Source of the DNA: Bacteroidales bacterium
Lineage (GTDB): Bacteria; Bacteroidota; Bacteroidia; Bacteroidales; UBA932
Length of the DNA stretch: 64,000 nt
Assembly (NCBI GenBank): GCA_017447265.1
Contig: JAFSOA010000001.1
Coordinates: forward strand, 124,001 to 188,000
Reading direction: 5' to 3'
Part shown: piece after piece, positions 8,057 through 15,768 of the stretch
Layout: every line of letters begins with the position of its first letter
Position numbering within the stretch: the stretch's first letter is position 1
The notes under the pieces: generated by a model
The model's input: only the letters and a program-made list of their open reading frames with translations
Databases searched by the model: none
Told to the model about the DNA's origin: nothing
Position numbers and translations under genes: made by a program

Positions 8057-9046
8057 TTACTCCAGCACATTCATTATGGCGCTCATGCCGGGACGGAGGC
8101 CTTCCACAGGCTGGTCTGGCCGGGCACGGACTTCGAAGGTGCGGGTATCGAACTCACCAATCTCGCGGGTGGCTTTCCAGGTGGCGTAGGACGCGCGGGC
8201 GGCCAGGTAATAGACAGTGGCCGAGACTTCCCGGTTGTTCAATGCCGGGATGGTGAGCGTCAGTTTGTCGCCGCTCTGCATACCTCTGAGGCGATCTTCG
8301 CGGATATTGAAGGTGAACCACATGTCGCTCAGGTCCTGGATGGTCATAATGGGAGAACCCTGGCCCACCAGTTCGCCCACTTTCGGATAAATGTCGACGA
8401 TGACGCCGTCGGAGGGCGATGTGAGGCGGATCTCGTCCTGATAGGTATTGAGCAGTTCCACGGCGGCGTTGGCGCGTTCCACCAAGGCCACGGCGGCATC
8501 CTTATCTTCTCGACTGGCACCATTTACGGCCATGTCGTACTGACTCTTGGCGGCAGCGGTGGTAGCCACGGCAGCCTTGTACTGGGCCTCGACCTCATCA
8601 TACTGCTGGTCAGACACCACCTTTTGCTCATGCAACCGCTTCATTCTCTCGAAAGATTTGCGCATCACGTCTTCACCCGCGACAGCCTTTTGCCACAATT
8701 CATAGGCTGCGGTAATCTGTTCGCTGCGCGCACCGTTGAAAGCTTTGTTTCTTTGAGCGACGGCTGCTGCCTTGGCTGCTTGAGCCTCGGCTATCTTGGA
8801 ACGGATTTCGGGGGAATCGATCAGTACCAGGGTGTCGCCTCTATGCACAAAACTGCCTTCGGCGCCATAGAAAGCTTCCACACGGCCTGCCACCTTACCG
8901 GAGATGCGGTATTCGGTGGCTTCGGCCTCACCCTGAATCACGATTGGTTTGGGACGGGAGACCAAATAACCCACGATGGATATAATCAGCACAATGGCAA
9001 CCAGGGCCATCACACCCACTAAAAGATTATAGTTTTTCTTTACCAT
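8057..9046 (-). CDS. HlyD/EmrA-family periplasmic adaptor
   Basis: 329 residues. A single membrane anchor lies near residues 10-28. The biotinyl-lipoyl-like halves are near residues 40-85 (GKVAGRVEAFYG, GDTLVLIDS) and 205-240 (LTSPSDGVIVDIYPKVGE). Between them is a long helical hairpin rich in Ala, Gln and Glu (about 85-200). The protein would bridge the inner-membrane permeases and the TolC channel encoded 12 bp upstream. Confidence 0.9.
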   Translation of the reverse strand: MVKKNYNLLVGVMALVAIVLIISIVGYLVSRPKPIVIQGEAEATEYRISGKVAGRVEAFYGAEGSFVHRGDTLVLIDSPEIRSKIAEAQAAKAAAVAQRNKAFNGARSEQITAAYELWQKAVAGEDVMRKSFERMKRLHEQKVVSDQQYDEVEAQYKAAVATTAAAKSQYDMAVNGASREDKDAAVALVERANAAVELLNTYQDEIRLTSPSDGVIVDIYPKVGELVGQGSPIMTIQDLSDMWFTFNIREDRLRGMQSGDKLTLTIPALNNREVSATVYYLAARASYATWKATREIGEFDTRTFEVRARPDQPVEGLRPGMSAIMNVLE

Positions 9047-9058
9047 AATAATAACTGT

Positions 9059-10651
9059 CTATTTTATTCCTTCTGCTTTTCTAAGTTCAGCGGCCGCCAT
9101 TTGCAGTTCAATGCCGGCGTCAATGGCTTCGCTATGGGCGCTGAGCCAGGCTGTCTGGGCGGCCAGGACCGTATTCGTGGGAATCACCCCGGCCTCGTAG
9201 CCTATATTTGCGGCGCGGAGATTCTCTTCGGCCGCATCCAGGTTGGAGAAAGCCGTTGCAAGCTTCTCGCGTGCCTCTTCGAAGCGTTTCCGCTGCTGGC
9301 TCACTTGAAGGCCGATGAGTTTCTGCGCATCGGCCAATTTGTCTGCATAAATACGTTGTTCTGCTTTGGCTTTCTTGTATCGGTTCACGTTTTCCATGCC
9401 GTGGAAGAGGGGGATGCTGACCATCACACCGGCCGAGAACGCACTGCCGTTCCAGCTATTTTGAAAACCGTTGCCCAGATTCGGGTTGGTAAAATAGTAG
9501 TTTGCCGTCAGGGCAACCTGAGGCAATAAATCAGCGCGGACTACCTTTGCTTTCTTGTCGTATATCTGGCTGGCAAGTTGCAGACTGCGCGTTTCGGGAC
9601 GGGTGGCGTAGATGTCCTCCAGGCTCATTTCCACTGGCGTTTCCGGCTCAGGAATCACTTCCAGATTCTCATCGGACAGGATGATTTCTGTTTCCAGAGG
9701 AAGGCCAATGCGCTGGCACAGCAGCATTTTGGCCAGTGTCAGGCCGTTGGTGGCCTTGGTGAGCATCATATCGGCCTCATTGGCCTTGACCTTGACCTGC
9801 AGGGCATCCGCCTGGGTGCAGACACCGGCGACGATGGAGCTGTCCACGTCGCTTTCCATCCGATGCAGGAGGTCGGCGTAGCTCTGCGCCAGTTTTTTCT
9901 TGTTGGCGATAGAGATGATCTGCCAGTAGGCCTGGTCCACGTCCACGATGACATCGGCATATTTCTGGTCGTACCGGGAAGCGGCCAGCTCCTCGGCCAG
10001 GGCAGCCATCTGGTTGCTGTATAGTATCTTTCCACCTACGAAAACAGGCTGCTTCACAGACACGGCGCCCAGCAAGATGTTGTGGAGATCCGGATGCAGG
10101 GCCTTGTCGATATCGGTCCCGATAGCGTTGATGGGCTCCGCCACATTGGGCATGAGGCCGGAGAGCGTCGAAGGTTCGGTGTTCTGGAGCATTCCCAAGA
10201 CGGTTTGCCACATCGGGCTTCCCATATATTCGGCGGCAAGTGCCGGATTCGTCTGGATTGCCGTCATAAGCTGTGTCATCTGCTGCGTCATGGCTGCGCT
10301 CATCTGCTGCGTAGCGCTGGCCATTGCTGCATCCAACTGCTCCTGGATCAGGGTCCCGGCATTTTGCAGGAGGGCGCTCTGCTCTGCGCTCACCAAGGCG
10401 ATATCCTGGCTATTATACAGGTACGCGCCCGCCGCGCTTATATTGGGGAAATACTGGGCACGGGCAATTTTGTGGTCATATACGGCCATTTCTTCCTGTG
10501 TGCGGGCCTGTGAGAGTTCCTTGCTCAAGGCGACAGCCATCTGCCGGCAATCGTTCAGCGTGAGGGGATGCCCGTCGTAAGAGACTTCCTGGGCCATTGC
10601 CGATAGGGCGCAGGCGACAAAGGAAAGGGAAAGAATCAACTTTTTCATCAT
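9059..10651 (-). CDS. TolC-family outer membrane efflux channel
   Basis: 530 residues with a signal peptide (MMKKLILSLSFVACALSAMAQ). It has the two long heptad-rich helical halves of the OEP family, with LNDCRQMAVALSKELSQA at the start and a second half from about residue 300 ending in AAELRKAEG. There is an insertion of about 70 Gln/Met/Ala-rich residues around 90-160 (SATQQMSAAMTQQMTQLM) that is unusual for the family. It is the first gene of the island efflux operon and is transcribed away from the AraC gene. Confidence 0.9.
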   Translation of the reverse strand: MMKKLILSLSFVACALSAMAQEVSYDGHPLTLNDCRQMAVALSKELSQARTQEEMAVYDHKIARAQYFPNISAAGAYLYNSQDIALVSAEQSALLQNAGTLIQEQLDAAMASATQQMSAAMTQQMTQLMTAIQTNPALAAEYMGSPMWQTVLGMLQNTEPSTLSGLMPNVAEPINAIGTDIDKALHPDLHNILLGAVSVKQPVFVGGKILYSNQMAALAEELAASRYDQKYADVIVDVDQAYWQIISIANKKKLAQSYADLLHRMESDVDSSIVAGVCTQADALQVKVKANEADMMLTKATNGLTLAKMLLCQRIGLPLETEIILSDENLEVIPEPETPVEMSLEDIYATRPETRSLQLASQIYDKKAKVVRADLLPQVALTANYYFTNPNLGNGFQNSWNGSAFSAGVMVSIPLFHGMENVNRYKKAKAEQRIYADKLADAQKLIGLQVSQQRKRFEEAREKLATAFSNLDAAEENLRAANIGYEAGVIPTNTVLAAQTAWLSAHSEAIDAGIELQMAAAELRKAEGIK

Positions 10652-10872
10652 GTTTGAACCGTGTGAACTTTAGGGCTTCTTTGTTGACATTACATCTCCA
10701 TTTATGATTGGAAGGCGCAAAAGTATAGGCATCGTGGCAGAAGAGCCGTGTCCAAACAACCTTTTTTAAGGTCAATATCTCTAATTAAAGAAATATGAAA
10801 AGTAAAAAAGGAATTATGTACCATTGTAGAAATAAATAATAGGTTGTTTCTTTGCAGAAAAATTAACCAACC
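10652..10872. promoter_or_regulatory. Divergent control region between tolC-like operon and araC-like gene
   Basis: For the minus-strand operon, TACTTTTG (complement of 10718-10725) matches the -7 consensus. For the AraC gene, ATTG at 10823-10826, 20 bp, then TTTCTTTG at 10847-10854 matches with one mismatch in each box. The octamer GGTTGTTT occurs at 10842-10849 on the plus strand and at 10754-10761 on the minus strand, facing opposite ways: candidate half-sites for the AraC protein. Promoter use and operator role are inference. Confidence 0.45.
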
Positions 10873-11742
10873 ATGCTGAAATCGTTTAACGACCTCGTCA
10901 TTTCTGACAATATGGACGAGGTCAACGTGGCACCGGAAACCATGGCAAGTTTCTTTATTGCGTTTTATTGCGAGAAAGGTGCGTTGCAATTCTCCATTGA
11001 GGGAGAAATGTACCGTGCAGCAGAAGGTGATCTGGTGGTTTGCACACCTCGCAACATCCTCGGCTTGTATATGCGTTCGCCCGACTTGCAAGGCAAGGTG
11101 ATTTGCATTGGCGAGTCGCTGTATGATGGGACCATGCCCGGTGTTTTCCACATTGACCCCAACTGGTGGAAGAAGTTTCTGTTTCTGCGGCAAAACCCGG
11201 TTATGCATGCCACAGAATTCCAGAGCAAACTGTTCCTGGCCTATTTCAATCTTTTGAAGACCTATTCAGAAGACAGTGATAACCCCTACCGTCAGCGCAT
11301 CATCAAAATCACTTCCCAAGCGGCGGCAGTTGAGATTCTTCATGAACTGGACAGTTGGTCTCACCATGAAGACACTTCTTCCGCTCGGCAGAAACCTGAG
11401 ACCTCACAGAAAGACCGTCTGTTCCAGCGCTTCATAGACCTGCTCGGCCGTCCGAAAAACACCGAACGGGAAGTGAAGGCATACGCCGAGCAGCTTTTGG
11501 TCACCCCGAAGTATCTAAGTGCGGTCTGCAAGGAAAAGAGCGGTCGCACAGCCATGGACTGGATTACGGAGAGCATCGTCAGCCACATCAAATACTACCT
11601 GTTGCAAACCGACCTTTCCGTGAAAGAGATCGCCTTCAAACTGGATTTCCCCGATGTCAGTTTTTTCTGCAAATACGTCAAGAAACATCTGGGGCAGGCC
11701 CCGCTGGAGTACCGGAATGCGCAATTGCTTTCTAAATCATAG
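10873..11742 (+). CDS. AraC-family transcriptional regulator
   Basis: 289 residues. The N-terminal part (about 1-150) is a cupin-like sensor domain. The C terminus (about 185-285) is the two-helix-turn-helix AraC DNA-binding domain, with LLVTPKYLSAVCKEKSG as the first HTH and LSVKEIAFKLDFPDVSFFCKY as the second, ending in G-x-A-P-L-E-Y-R. It is divergent from the efflux operon and is the obvious candidate to control it. The stop is 35 bp before the right-end GGTCAC array. Confidence 0.9.
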   Translation: MLKSFNDLVISDNMDEVNVAPETMASFFIAFYCEKGALQFSIEGEMYRAAEGDLVVCTPRNILGLYMRSPDLQGKVICIGESLYDGTMPGVFHIDPNWWKKFLFLRQNPVMHATEFQSKLFLAYFNLLKTYSEDSDNPYRQRIIKITSQAAAVEILHELDSWSHHEDTSSARQKPETSQKDRLFQRFIDLLGRPKNTEREVKAYAEQLLVTPKYLSAVCKEKSGRTAMDWITESIVSHIKYYLLQTDLSVKEIAFKLDFPDVSFFCKYVKKHLGQAPLEYRNAQLLSKS

Positions 11743-11776
11743 AAAGTAATCATAGCGCTTCCCTCTTTATACATCT

Positions 11777-11822
11777 GGTCACTTTTGGTCACCACGTTTC
11801 AGATCCGGTCACTTTCGGTCAC
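11777..11822 (+). repeat. GGTCAC box array B
   Basis: Four GGTCAC boxes at 11777, 11787, 11807 and 11817 (offsets 0, 10, 30, 40), identical in spacing to boxes at 4862, 4872, 4892 and 4902. The 105 bp between the array and att copy 2 also aligns with array A's flank, sharing TTAAAACAACTCAC or close to it. Confidence 0.7.
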
Positions 11823-11927
11823 CTTTTCCGGTAATTATTTCACCTCACGATTATGTGACTTAACTCACGGCAAATCAAATCCTTCGATTATTTAAAACAA
11901 CTCACAACAGCCACCGATTCGTATACA

Positions 11928-11941
11928 CCCGCCCGAGGCAC
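11928..11941 (+). repeat. att copy 2
   Basis: CCCGCCCGAGGCAC is identical to the end of tRNA-Leu at 4741-4754. The bases 5' to it (GTATACA) do not continue the tRNA, so this is a junction and not a second tRNA gene. Confidence 0.8.
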
Positions 11942-11945
11942 CTTG

Positions 11946-11988
11946 AAAAGAGCTAACTGCCTGATTTTCAGCGGTTAGCTCTTTTTTT
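11946..11988 (+). terminator. Hairpin terminator after att copy 2
   Basis: AAAAGAGCTAAC (11946-11957) pairs with GTTAGCTCTTTT (11974-11985), a 12-bp perfect stem that runs into a T tract. It holds the same place relative to att copy 2 as the hairpin at 4758 does to att copy 1, though the stem sequence differs. Its A-rich left arm also makes it usable from the minus strand. Confidence 0.8.
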
Positions 11989-12019
11989 GTGTCTCAATTA
12001 TTGGCGACATTTTGGCGAC

Positions 12020-12724
12020 TTAAGGGCAGCTTTGCCGGTTAAGCCGGGCAATTACCTCTTCCGGCTTGTTTAACTCTTCGACCAGTTTATAGACTGTTGT
12101 ACAAGGTTTGTGGGAGGCATAATCTTCGTCTTCATATCGCGCCTCAAGGGCCTTTGCATTCTTGATTGCCTGCTCCTGATTCCCAATCCTCTGCAGCAGT
12201 TCATACATCCCTTTGTCGTTCTTTTGGTACTCGAATTCGGGATACACTTTTCGAATTTCACGGGTAAGCATTTCAATATACTGTTGCCGGGGGTTCTGGG
12301 TGTCCAGGAATTGAAAATGCAGATAGTACCACAACTCGAAGGATTCGTTGGACCAGGCCGGATTGACGCCGTTGCTCACAGCATAGGCAATGGCTTCATT
12401 AAAGTCCCGGAACTCATCTTTATCAAAAACCGCCCACACCACATCGAAGTGGATATCAGAAGATGAACGCTGCTTCAAGGCAATGTCTATCAGAGACTTT
12501 GTGCTAGCCCCTTCACCCGCTACGACGGCAGTCAAGACATGCGAGTTTCTTCCTTTAACTAATGCCTTGAAGTAATTTGGCTCCGTCTGTTCGCCTTCGC
12601 ATACGATCAGATAATTGAGGTGCGTAAGCCTCGTTCCCACCTTGATTCGTTTCTCAAGACGATGAGCTTTACGCTCCCTCTCCCGCATTTCGCGGATTGC
12701 TTTCCCGGATATTGCCTTTCCCAT
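12020..12724 (-). CDS. RloB-like TOPRIM-type protein
   Basis: 234 residues. A basic helical N terminus is followed by LIVCEGEQTEPNYF (about 38-51), the conserved Glu motif of RloB/TOPRIM-like proteins, and WAVFDKDEF (about 99-107) with the D-x-D pair. Such domains bind metal and cut or modify nucleic acid. The gene sits 1 bp after an AAA ATPase gene, the pairing known from RloA/RloB and AbiL-like phage-defence modules. The family is well supported by motifs; a defence role is inferred from context. Confidence 0.8.
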   Translation of the reverse strand: MGKAISGKAIREMRERERKAHRLEKRIKVGTRLTHLNYLIVCEGEQTEPNYFKALVKGRNSHVLTAVVAGEGASTKSLIDIALKQRSSSDIHFDVVWAVFDKDEFRDFNEAIAYAVSNGVNPAWSNESFELWYYLHFQFLDTQNPRQQYIEMLTREIRKVYPEFEYQKNDKGMYELLQRIGNQEQAIKNAKALEARYEDEDYASHKPCTTVYKLVEELNKPEEVIARLNRQSCP

Positions 12725-12725
12725 A

Positions 12726-13934
12726 TCAATCTACCCAATCATAGTTCAAATACGGGATGGCACCGTATCGGCCCTGGATATAATCCTTTTCGAAACTGCG
12801 GTCATTGCGCACCTTCACACCCTCTGCATCCTTGAACTCCGCAAGGCAATAGAGATCCGAAGACTCGGTCTTGTCTTTCTCGACGAACCAAATCTGGTCC
12901 CGACGGAATATCTTGGAACTCAATAGATTGGTATCGTGTGTAGTAAAGATCAACTGTGCTCCATTCGGATTGGTCTTCGCACTATTGAAGAGTTCGATGA
13001 TGTATTTGGTAATCAGCGGATGGAGCGCGCGGTCCAGTTCGTCAATGATCAAAGGACTTCCGTCTTTCAGGGCATTTACAATCAAGTAAACAAGATCAAA
13101 CAGTCGATTCGTTCCTGCTGATTCTGAAGTCTTCATCGGGAATCTGCGGCTACCAATGATTTCACCATTCTTGTCATAGACATTGTGTGTTGTCCAGGCT
13201 TTAACATCTCTGATTTCAGCCTCTGAATCAGGAATCTCAAACGAAGTAAAACCAAAATCTAATTTTCTGAAAATCTGATTGATCTCATCGGAATACGCTT
13301 CTTTGGCAACTTGTAGGAATTGCCTTTGGGCATCAATGAGATCCTGGGGATTATTGGGGATAGGAGGTATGACGATACTCTTAACCAATTCTTTTGCGAT
13401 AGGGCCATTGAAAGAATCACAGATGGAAAGGAACAAAGCATTGGACCTTGTCCTCTCTTCCAGTCCTTTCCCTTCAGCAAAAGCGGAAGTGACACCTATC
13501 TCGTCTCCTTCACGAATGAAAAGACACTTTTCCGAACGGCTATTAATCTTATATAGCCATTCCTTCGTGATTGAAGTCTGCGTGCATTCAAATCCATAAC
13601 GGTAATGATTGGCAGCGTGGGTGATCACTTCAATCTCGAAGAAACAAGGCTCTTTTTCGCTATCATTGTCAAGAAGGAAGGGCAAGACCGGCAGTCTTGC
13701 GATAGAGCTTCTTGAAGATGACGAATTGACGATCGCCGAGAATGCTCCTAATGCGTGGAGAAAGTTGCTTTTCCCGCTGGAATTGGCTCCGTACAAGGCG
13801 GCAGAAGGTAGAAGTTGGAGTTTCCCAACCTCTATGATCTGGCTGCCAGCATCTTTAATGGAAGAAGCCTCCAGGCTTAATGTTTTCTTATCGCGGAACG
13901 ACAGAAAGTTTCCTACGGTGAAATTAATAAGCAT
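12726..13934 (-). CDS. AAA ATPase (AAA15/RloA-like), partner of RloB
   Basis: 402 residues from the chosen start at 13934 (MLINFTVGNFLSF), preceded by AAAGAAAGGA; an upstream in-frame ATG at 13985 would add 17 poorly conserved residues. Walker A is LYGANSSGKSNFL, Walker B is LIIDELDRALHP and the H-loop is IFTTHDTNLL: the ABC/SMC-like ATPase architecture of OLD and AbiL-type defence proteins. It likely powers or gates the downstream RloB-like nuclease domain. Confidence 0.85.
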   Translation of the reverse strand: MLINFTVGNFLSFRDKKTLSLEASSIKDAGSQIIEVGKLQLLPSAALYGANSSGKSNFLHALGAFSAIVNSSSSRSSIARLPVLPFLLDNDSEKEPCFFEIEVITHAANHYRYGFECTQTSITKEWLYKINSRSEKCLFIREGDEIGVTSAFAEGKGLEERTRSNALFLSICDSFNGPIAKELVKSIVIPPIPNNPQDLIDAQRQFLQVAKEAYSDEINQIFRKLDFGFTSFEIPDSEAEIRDVKAWTTHNVYDKNGEIIGSRRFPMKTSESAGTNRLFDLVYLIVNALKDGSPLIIDELDRALHPLITKYIIELFNSAKTNPNGAQLIFTTHDTNLLSSKIFRRDQIWFVEKDKTESSDLYCLAEFKDAEGVKVRNDRSFEKDYIQGRYGAIPYLNYDWVD

Positions 13935-14069
13935 AAGCGATCCTTTCTTTTCAGCAAAGAAAACGTTTTTTAGCAAAAAATGCAAGAAACTTGAGAAAAA
14001 TTCTCAATATTGCGGCATATTTGTGCTATATTCTGCCGATTTAAGCAGAAAACGATGGGAATCGGCGGA

Positions 14070-14441
14070 TTATAAACCGCGAACGAATGCCGCAGGTTGA
14101 GGATCAAGGAAAGAGATTCCACCCTTTAGGAATCGCCTGAACTTTTCCACTTCAGACATCTGCTCGTCAGTGCTGAAGGATTGGAATAGAATACTGCGGA
14201 GTTCACTATCTCCTTTCGCTCCCAGCAGCTCTATCTCCAACTCGTCGATGATATACAGATCCCCATAAAGATACAGTCCCGTCTTTTCATCGTGGAACCG
14301 GCGGCAGGTGTCGCTTCTATAGAACACATCCAAGGCTTCCGTAAGGGAAATACGGAAAAGCTCGGACATCTTTGCAACGATGCAACCGATTCTATTGTGC
14401 AGAATGATTCTGCGAACTTGACGATGCTCTTCTGAAGTCAT
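14070..14441 (-). CDS. Small protein of unknown function (DUF3791-like region)
   Basis: 123 residues, no signal or membrane segment. The first half (IGCIVAKMSELFRISLTEALDVFYRSDTC, quoted in part) and LYLYGDLYIIDELEIE resemble short helical proteins found beside toxin-antitoxin-like genes in Bacteroidota. The last 30 residues contain FRRFLKGGISFLDPQ. It follows the deoxyribosyltransferase-like gene by 6 bp, so the two are probably co-expressed. I cannot name the family with certainty. Confidence 0.5.
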   Translation of the reverse strand: MTSEEHRQVRRIILHNRIGCIVAKMSELFRISLTEALDVFYRSDTCRRFHDEKTGLYLYGDLYIIDELEIELLGAKGDSELRSILFQSFSTDEQMSEVEKFRRFLKGGISFLDPQPAAFVRGL

Positions 14442-14447
14442 GGGAAA

Positions 14448-14771
14448 TCAGATAGTTTTATCGGGTTCTAAAAACAAAACCTGCTTACCCTTTTTTCTTG
14501 CGTATTCAATCTCGGAACGGGTGCTTGAGCCAATGTAGCCATTTACGTTGATTACGTAGATTCCGTCAGCCATATCAATCTTGCGTTTGTGCATCTCGTC
14601 TAGCATCTCCTTGGTGCCTTCGGTCCAGACTTCGTTATCTCCGGAATGCCCAAATAGACCTACACTGATTACTATATTGCCTTCGAGGGTGAGACGTTTC
14701 TGCGCTTCCAGGAACTGTTCCTTAAAGCGCGTGCTTCCGCATAGGGTTATCACGGGAAATCTTCCAACCAT
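14448..14771 (-). CDS. Nucleoside 2-deoxyribosyltransferase-like protein
   Basis: 107 residues, short for the family. VITLCGSTRFKEQF at the N terminus and IDMADGIYVINVNGYIGSSTRSEIEYA near the C terminus match the nucleotide-binding core and catalytic Glu loop of the nucleoside deoxyribosyltransferase-like superfamily. Members occur in base salvage and, in defence islands, as NAD- or nucleotide-consuming effectors. In this island, the second option is attractive but unproven. Confidence 0.7.
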   Translation of the reverse strand: MVGRFPVITLCGSTRFKEQFLEAQKRLTLEGNIVISVGLFGHSGDNEVWTEGTKEMLDEMHKRKIDMADGIYVINVNGYIGSSTRSEIEYARKKGKQVLFLEPDKTI

Positions 14772-14780
14772 CTGAATAAA

Positions 14781-14951
14781 CTATTTGATCAGTTCAACTT
14801 TCCAGCCCAAATTTAGAGCCGTGGAAATCTGTTCAAGATAATCTTTCTTCATCCGATTGTTGGAATGAGTGATAACGAAAAGACCGGGAGCTACCTCTAC
14901 CTGCGGATCGCCGTATTTGTTGTCCTTTGTCGTAGAAACAAGTTCAGTTGT
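14781..14951 (-). pseudogene. Open C-terminal coding remnant without start codon
   Basis: The minus-strand frame is open from 14951 to a TAG at 14781-14783 and reads like protein (YGDPQVEVAPGLFVITHSN, then NRMKKDYLEQI). An in-frame TAA precedes it and there is no ATG, GTG or TTG before residue M in NRM. The first bases overlap the end of the AbiEi-like gene in another frame. It looks like the tail of a gene whose front was lost. I do not recognise it. Confidence 0.4.
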
Positions 14952-15768
14952 TTATTGCGTTGATAATTGTTTCGAGCTCAACATTCTGCCGGATACTCCA
15001 CTTGGTGGAAATCTTTCCCTCATTTGGGACTTCCGTGTCCAATGGTGACACCGTCGCGCTGCGCAGGCTGCGCAGTTCTTCTATGATAATTGTGCTGATC
15101 TCCAGTTTATCCAGCAAGAATCCAAGTCTTTTGATGACAACCTGGCTGTCAAATTGTTTTGCGTAAGCAAGCAGTTTACCATAGTCCAGTTTCTCCCTTG
15201 CCGCCCAAAGCGCTTTCGCCACCTCAATGATGCCTCCGGCATAAGCCGGCATATACAAGCAGTCAATCATTGTCTTTTCCAAATCGGAGCAGGATACTTT
15301 GTTGTATGAGTCTATCCATACTTTCCTCATCCCGAAAAAATGCTTGGGGTTGTGGTAAATAAACTGGAATTCAACTCCTTTCAGTATAATGGTCTCCGTT
15401 TTATGACGCTCACGGACGATCTGTTCTTTCAGTGACGGCTGGGTAATAAGGCCGTGAATCTGAAGGGCTGAATAGTAGGCTATATAGTGTTTGCCTCCAG
15501 CTAGTGGTTCGGCCATCTAATGCCAGTCTGGAAGATAGTCTTCTGCCTCTTGGTCAAAAGGAACCGTCCAATAAACTTTCCTGGAAATCTTAATCAACAG
15601 CCCCTTGTCCAGCATTCGCTTCAAAATGAAACGCACCGCCCCTTCCGATTTGTCCGGAAAGGCGGCGTATGCCTCTTCAATGGTAAACCATTGTTTTCCC
15701 TCTTCTACCAGGAGTCCTAGCAGGGCGCTTTCGGAAGAAGAAACCGTTTTATTATATTTTGTCTCCAT
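14944..15768 (-). pseudogene. AbiEi-family antitoxin split by an in-frame TAG
   Basis: An 83-codon first part (15768-15520) gives the winged-helix domain (WFTIEEAYAAFPDKSEGAVR). A TAG at 15517-15519 is followed at once by ATG (15514-15516) in the same frame and a 190-residue second part with AbiEi hallmarks (IAYYSALQIHGLI, FQFIYHNPKHFFG, KVSCSDLEKTMIDCLY). Joined, they make about 274 residues, the size of an intact AbiEi. The usual AbiEii nucleotidyltransferase toxin is not next to it. Either a nonsense mutation killed the antitoxin after toxin loss, or the halves are made separately by reinitiation at TAGATG. Confidence 0.8.

Larger units (their letters stand above)
5027..11941. mobile_element. 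Integrase-less island 1 at tRNA-Leu (efflux cargo)
   Basis: About 6.9 kb bounded by att* and att copy 2. Cargo: acyltransferase, two ABC-2 permeases, HlyD adaptor, TolC channel, and a divergent AraC regulator. The right end has the GGTCAC array and a conserved block ending in the att core. No tyrosine or serine recombinase, relaxase or transposase could be found in any frame. This matches the definition of a cis-mobilizable element (att-flanked cargo without its own recombinase), which is an inference. Confidence 0.6.

Noticed and set aside
10873..11742. AraC protein as the binder of the GGTCAC boxes
   Set aside because: Array A lies about 6 kb from the gene and both arrays keep a fixed distance to att cores, not to promoters; recombination sites fit better, though binding was not tested.
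15517..15519. Programmed stop-codon recoding (amber read-through) in the AbiEi gene
   Set aside because: No structured element after TAG is visible and no amber-decoding machinery is in the window; mutation or reinitiation is simpler.
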